Source: Larix sibirica
Lineage: Eukaryota; Streptophyta; Pinopsida; Pinales; Pinaceae
Assembly: GCA_004151065.3 (NCBI GenBank)
Contig: NWUY0300033052.1
Coordinates: 8,514 to 20,268 of the forward strand
Length of the DNA stretch: 11,755 nt
Direction of reading: 5' to 3'
In this document: piece after piece, positions 8,371 to 11,755 of the stretch
How positions within the stretch are numbered: the first letter of the stretch is position 1
Layout of the letters: every line of letters begins with the position of its first letter
Notes under the pieces: generated by a model
What the model saw: the letters and a program-made list of their open reading frames with translations, nothing else
What the model was told of the DNA's origin: nothing
Databases searched by the model: none
Translations under genes and position numbers: made by a program

Positions 8371-9111
8371 TCATTGCCTGAACTTCTTCCATGAGAAAAA
8401 GGATTTGATGTTTCTTCTTTCCTTCATGCTCTGACAGCTTCTAGAGGCCACCATATTAATTTCCAAATCCAAGGCATCATTGATCATTTGGTCAAGGGAA
8501 GGAGAGCACCATTCCCCAAGGTAAAAGGTGAAATTGTTTACATGTGCTGCTACAAACGCAACTATAGCAGTGGTTTCGGAGGGTTTAATACCAGTGTTCA
8601 TTTTGTTATACAATTTCCTAAACCTCCCACTAAACTCTGAGATAGGCTCACCCTTATTTTTTCTCCAGGAGTTAAAGTTAAACTCTGTCAGGGAATAGTA
8701 GCATTGTTTCTTCTCCCCCATCTATTCATGAAACCCTGATATAATTCCACCCATGATCCTATCAAATCAATGATGAAGTCTCTAAACCATCTTCTAAGTT
8801 CTAACATCTCCCTCCAAGGAATGACACAACATCCCAGTATAAGCACCAGCATATTCAACAACGAGGTTATCTGTGCAGTGCTAGAACGCTGCAATATGTT
8901 CTTCAATGGTGATCCCGTTATTTCCATAAAACTTAGGAAGTAATACCATGGAGAACTGATGGAACACTGAGCGCTTTCTATATACTTTCCACACAAGGAT
9001 TGGTCCTTTGAGCCATTTGATGATGTGAGTCACTGACAGCGAGTTGATTAGGCATATGGACTTCCCTTTCCACAAGGCGTCTGTGGTAAATGTTGAGTGT
9101 AGCCTACCCAA
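8371..9111 (-). pseudogene. Ty3/gypsy gag relic
   Basis: Gag would form the particle shell that packages element RNA. The relic reads on the minus strand through three frames. Frame one (from an ATG at 9111) gives WLKGPILVWKV, then LPKFYGNNGITIEEHIAAF. It meets a TAG near 8880, then reads on to SLEGDVRT. A seven-base excess at 8790-8796 moves it to frame two, WFRDFIIDLIGSWVELYQ and FMNRW. One extra base in the five-C run at 8715-8719 moves it to frame three, the 116-codon open stretch from 8721 to 8371, with KNKGEPISEFSGRF, YNKM and IKPSETTA. These fit the retrotransposon gag domain, with the WF and LYxxF-type motifs in order. No zinc knuckle is seen. The ATG at 9111 lies only 28 bases from the proposed primer site, so the true start is uncertain. 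Confidence 0.85.
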
Positions 9112-9139
9112 CTAGAAACCACGAGGAAATGAAGACAGT

Positions 9140-9151
9140 GCTATCATAGGA
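9140..9151 (-). promoter_or_regulatory. candidate primer binding site beside LTR B
   Basis: GCTATCATAGGA matches the reverse complement of the plant initiator-Met primer site (GCTCTGATACCA) at 8 of 12 positions and directly adjoins a TG at 9152-9153 that can be the inner LTR end. The homologous place beside LTR A also shows a partial match. The loss of the CC pair in both copies weakens the case. Confidence 0.35.
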
Positions 9152-10194
9152 TGGAAACATGACGCTCAACTTGTCATCCTTCAGATAGGGAAGGAAAAGG
9201 AAATGCTCTTTTAGATGCACAGGTATGTCAAAGGAGCACAATTAGTAGGTTACCTGAAAAAGTCTCTTCTGCAAGCCGCCCTCTCACTTTCTGAAACATT
9301 TCTGGATCTGCCCATGTTAGATTCAAGAGATAATTTTGTATAAATTCGATTTGCGTCCATCTAGTCTCCAGCGTTCAAACAAGTGAAGTCGTCAAGGTGA
9401 ATAATCTACACCCTCGATTTAAGTGCAACAGTTTGTGAAATCTAAGGGTGCTCTTTTAATAGTTTTTCGTATTTCTTCACCCCAGCGGCGATGCCACTTT
9501 AAATGTCCCCCGAGATGTTCAATTTGCTGTAAACAATGTCAAAGCATCACGATCCTCTTTAGGTCCCACGCTATCTCTTGGACCAAAAGGGTCAACCATT
9601 ATCTGACCTAAGAAGACAATGCCCACTGTTACCTCCACAATGACCAGAATAGGTTACTTTCAAATTTTAACTTAAACTATTTGCCAGATTTGTTAAAAAG
9701 TACTGTTAATGTAATACCGTTGGGTTATGGAATCACACTGTCAGAGAATTTTAAAATGCAAATATTGGAGAATATATTTAAATCCGATCCAAAACCTAGC
9801 ATACAGATTCCTTACCCACTGGGGTGTCTTTCTCTATAACCATGAGAGATAAAACTAACATAAACGATATAGAGGATATCAGAAGAAGACAAATATCTTC
9901 AAACTATCTATGAGGAAGGCATTCCCATACAATGAAAGATTGACAATACAATAGATCGGATTTGTGAGCTTCAGAAAGGGTGGAAGTCCATCAGTCCACA
10001 AATTTGAGAAGAGAAAGACATGCTAAGGCCTTCGAAAAACGTGGTATAAAATAAACCAATGAGTTGAAATAACTATGCATGAAGCTCAGAGTGATAGAAT
10101 ACTTCAGGTTCAGGTTGAATTAGTCAAATTCCCTGATACAATAAGTAGTGATATGGTGCAATCTTCTCACATATACAAATATAAATGGGCAAAG

Positions 10195-10272
10195 GGGCAG
10201 AGCCACAAAATGTTTTCATTATTTTGTATAAAATAACTCGGAATAGATCAATAAGGGGGCAGATCCACTAAA
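10195..10272. repeat. paired GGGCAnAnCCACnAAA motif in LTR B
   Basis: GGGCAGAGCCACAAAA at 10195-10210 and GGGCAGATCCACTAAA at 10257-10272 correspond to the pair in LTR A, here 62 bases apart. Both members persist although much of the surrounding LTR has diverged. Confidence 0.5.
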
Positions 10273-10515
10273 TATCTCCAATGTGTCTGAAAAATTACAA
10301 AGATTTATGGCAATTATATTCATAGATCTAAGAAGAAAATGAAGATGGAGCACGATAGAAACATTACAAACCCGTAAGAACTACTATAAGGTCACTGACT
10401 GATAACGTTCGTGGTGAATCCTGTCACAGAGCCTCGCATGCCAAGTTTTGAGCCCAGTTTCCTTCTTTTGATGTTCTCCTTGATCTAGTACAATTTTCAG
10501 ATCCATAACTCTGAA

Positions 10516-10880
10516 GCAACAATGTTGCTTTCTGCCTTCGAGTTCCACTCCTCAGAGTTTATTACCTATCACTATCTGTGAGATTAACCCTTTTCAAAAT
10601 GCTCTTTCAACTACCTAACAAACTGCAGAAGCTTCCCTTCAATATTATCTCACCACGTGGACCAAAATAATCAATTTTGAGGCTGCTTCATTTGATTTGT
10701 AATTCGTTGATTTTTAACTTTTGCAGTGGTTGAGTTTTGAGCTCATCACCATTGTTTTCATTTTTTACAAACCAAAGTTAACCAAATTTGTTATAATAAA
10801 GTAAACGTTATAAAATGAATGTTTATCTTAAGTGTATTTCATAAAGTATCACTTTATGACTCTTCATCTACCACTATTGT
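10516..10880. other. middle part of LTR B with no match in LTR A
   Basis: This AT-rich segment is flanked by the two shared LTR blocks but does not align with 4821-5373 of LTR A. I see no open frame or terminal repeats. Confidence 0.5.
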
Positions 10881-11074
10881 AAGAGAACTCTGCTGCTGAA
10901 ATTTGCACGAGAAGAGCCCAATTACACCATTAAAACTATATTTTGGGGTTTCAAGGGTATTTGCACCACAACTTGAGATGATGAACCCCGAATTCAATTC
11001 TATCAGAGGTAGTGTATCAGACTCGGAGGGCTTTCTGACAAGTAATTAGAAGGCACACTGGCTTTGTCTTTCTT

Positions 11075-11090
11075 TATATATATATATATA
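11075..11090. repeat. (TA)8 microsatellite in LTR B
   Basis: Eight TA units followed by AAAG lie about 250 bases inside the outer end of LTR B. LTR A lacks them at the matching place, so this is a copy-specific expansion. A TATA-box role is possible by position but not supported by conservation. Confidence 0.8.
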
Positions 11091-11341
11091 AAAGCATTGA
11101 GAGTTTGGGATTTATATGGTTTATCTTTTCATGTGAAGCTTTTTGACACCATTTGAACCGATAGTTGAATTATGTCAACTCACTACTCCACAGTCCCAAT
11201 TAACATATGCACACCTTTAGAGCCGCCCCTGGAATGCCAATCGTTCTGTATGTGTGAGTGTACCCCAAGCAAGCCCCACCTTCCATGCAAACAATTAGGA
11301 TTTAAAATCAAGTTTTGAGAGGTAGTATTTTTTTTGCTACA

Positions 11342-11755
11342 TATTCACCTTGGACCATCCTTCAGCACAGCATTGAAAATCGACTTTAAGTATGTAATTT
11401 TTCAAGGAATCTATATTTCTATTAATTTGTACCTGCAACTCTGCGAATGGGTTAGCAAAAAGTATGTAATTTTTTTTGTCGTGCAACTCTATGAGTGGGT
11501 TAGCAAAAAGTGAGTGGGTGAGCAAAAGGTACGTAATTTTTAAGTCATGTGTTGGGCACAATAAATGGCAGACGTTCTGTTTTTCTCACTACGTATTTCT
11601 CACCGCATTGTAACATAGTATAGTAACAAATTCCAAAAGTAAAAGCTAATCACTTAGGAATTTTCCGGAATTTTCTTGCAAGTGTTTTCAATTTCATGCC
11701 ACTAGTAATAGCCTTCTTAATTAACTAGCACAGCCACTTAACTTGTGGTCAGTGA
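11342..11755. other. right flank outside the element, with degenerate tandem repeats
   Basis: This is host or older repeat DNA beyond the LTR B end. In 11388-11542 short units recur: GTATGTAATTTTT-like (11390, 11462, 11529), GCAACTCTnnGnnTGGGTTAGC (11435 and 11483), and further GTGAGCAAAAGG-like pieces. The unit length varies (roughly 20 to 70 bases), as in a decaying minisatellite. The minus-strand open frame over 11337-11561 merely reads through these repeats. Nothing is recognised in 11543-11755. Confidence 0.55.

Larger units (their letters stand above)
3120..11341 (-). mobile_element. gag-only LTR retroelement (non-autonomous), decayed
   Basis: The element runs on the minus strand from 11341 to 3120 as LTR B, primer-site region, leader, gag relic, an unrecognised coding-like stretch, and LTR A. 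Subtracting the duplicated 1195 bases gives a length near 7.0 kb. No protease, RT, RNase H or integrase motif lies between the LTRs, so an element of this build would depend on a partner for replication, as in the gag-only (TR-GAG) or large-derivative (LARD) classes. The orientation follows from gag and from the LTR order. The element could instead be a full copy that lost pol by deletion. The pol relic at 990-2850 lies outside the LTRs and in the opposite orientation, so it is not this element's own pol in place. Confidence 0.65.
9152..11341 (-). repeat. LTR B (likely 5' LTR of the gag element)
   Basis: This is a 2.19-kb long terminal repeat in minus orientation. The outer end is well fixed, because homology with LTR A stops at TGCTACA (11335-11341), giving an element start of TGTAGCA. 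The inner end at 9152 is inferred from the TG and the weak primer site. Shared landmarks with LTR A include GGTGAATAATCTACA (9396), TCTTGGACCAAA (9577), ATGCATGAAG (10075), AGATGGAGCACGATAGAA (10343) and AAGAGAACTC (10881). The middle part 10516-10880 does not match LTR A. The five bases after the end (TATTC, 11342-11346) would be the target-site copy, but no partner can be checked because the other side of the locus is not a clean element end. Confidence 0.8.

Noticed and set aside
9304-9318. CTGGATCTGCCCATG as an alternative primer site and LTR edge
   Set aside because: It is well kept in both LTRs and begins TGGG on the minus strand, but it does not match a plant tRNA 3' end that I know, so the weaker initiator-Met match at 9140 was preferred.
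11337-11561. 74-codon minus-strand open frame with internal repetition
   Set aside because: The repetition comes from the degenerate tandem repeats in the DNA, and the frame starts inside the LTR end.
1-11755. CRISPR array, tRNA, rRNA, bacterial operon or phage structure
   Set aside because: No regular spacer array, no cloverleaf and no dense prokaryotic coding; the composition and gypsy relics indicate plant nuclear DNA.

Overview
The window looks like intergenic DNA from a large, repeat-rich plant nuclear genome. No intact gene, tRNA, rRNA, operon or CRISPR array is visible. Everything recognisable is decayed Ty3/gypsy-type LTR retrotransposon DNA, crossed by stops and frameshifts. The gag wording (for example GSWVELYQ, MNRWGEKK, KGEPISEF, IKPSETTA across frames) recalls gag proteins I associate with gymnosperm retroelements. 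A conifer-like source is therefore a reasonable but unproven guess.

Layout from left to right. Positions 1-480 hold a weak coding-like relic on the minus strand that I do not recognise, and 481-985 are AT-rich with nothing identifiable. Positions 990-2850 are a plus-strand gypsy pol relic in the order reverse transcriptase, RNase H, integrase, shortened by deletions. At about 2850 it abuts minus-strand DNA.

From 2849 to 11341 the DNA belongs to one family of minus-strand LTR element. Two long, strongly diverged LTRs (A 3120-5782, B 9152-11341) both stop at the same terminal sequence, TGCTACA on the plus strand, so the LTR begins TGTAGCA in element orientation. Read on the minus strand, the order is LTR B, candidate initiator-Met primer site, leader, broken gag, about 1.4 kb of unrecognised coding-like sequence without RT or integrase, then LTR A. 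LTR A is followed by a second leader and a second gag start that breaks at 2849. This is best explained as a gag-only, non-autonomous element sharing an LTR with a truncated tandem neighbour.

The span 5452-6644 is repeated at 6647-7839 with three substitutions, around a single undetermined base at 6646. This is most simply two overlapping contig or allele ends joined without merging. Collapsing it would shorten the locus by 1195 bp.

Smaller structures include a 258-bp insertion in LTR A with 13-bp flanking repeats, a 20-bp and a 40-bp tandem duplication, a TA microsatellite, a paired motif kept in both LTRs, and a degenerate repeat in the right flank. I found no clear new functional system. 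The most interesting items are the pol-less gag element with its unexplained post-gag region and the tandem LTR-gag arrangement.
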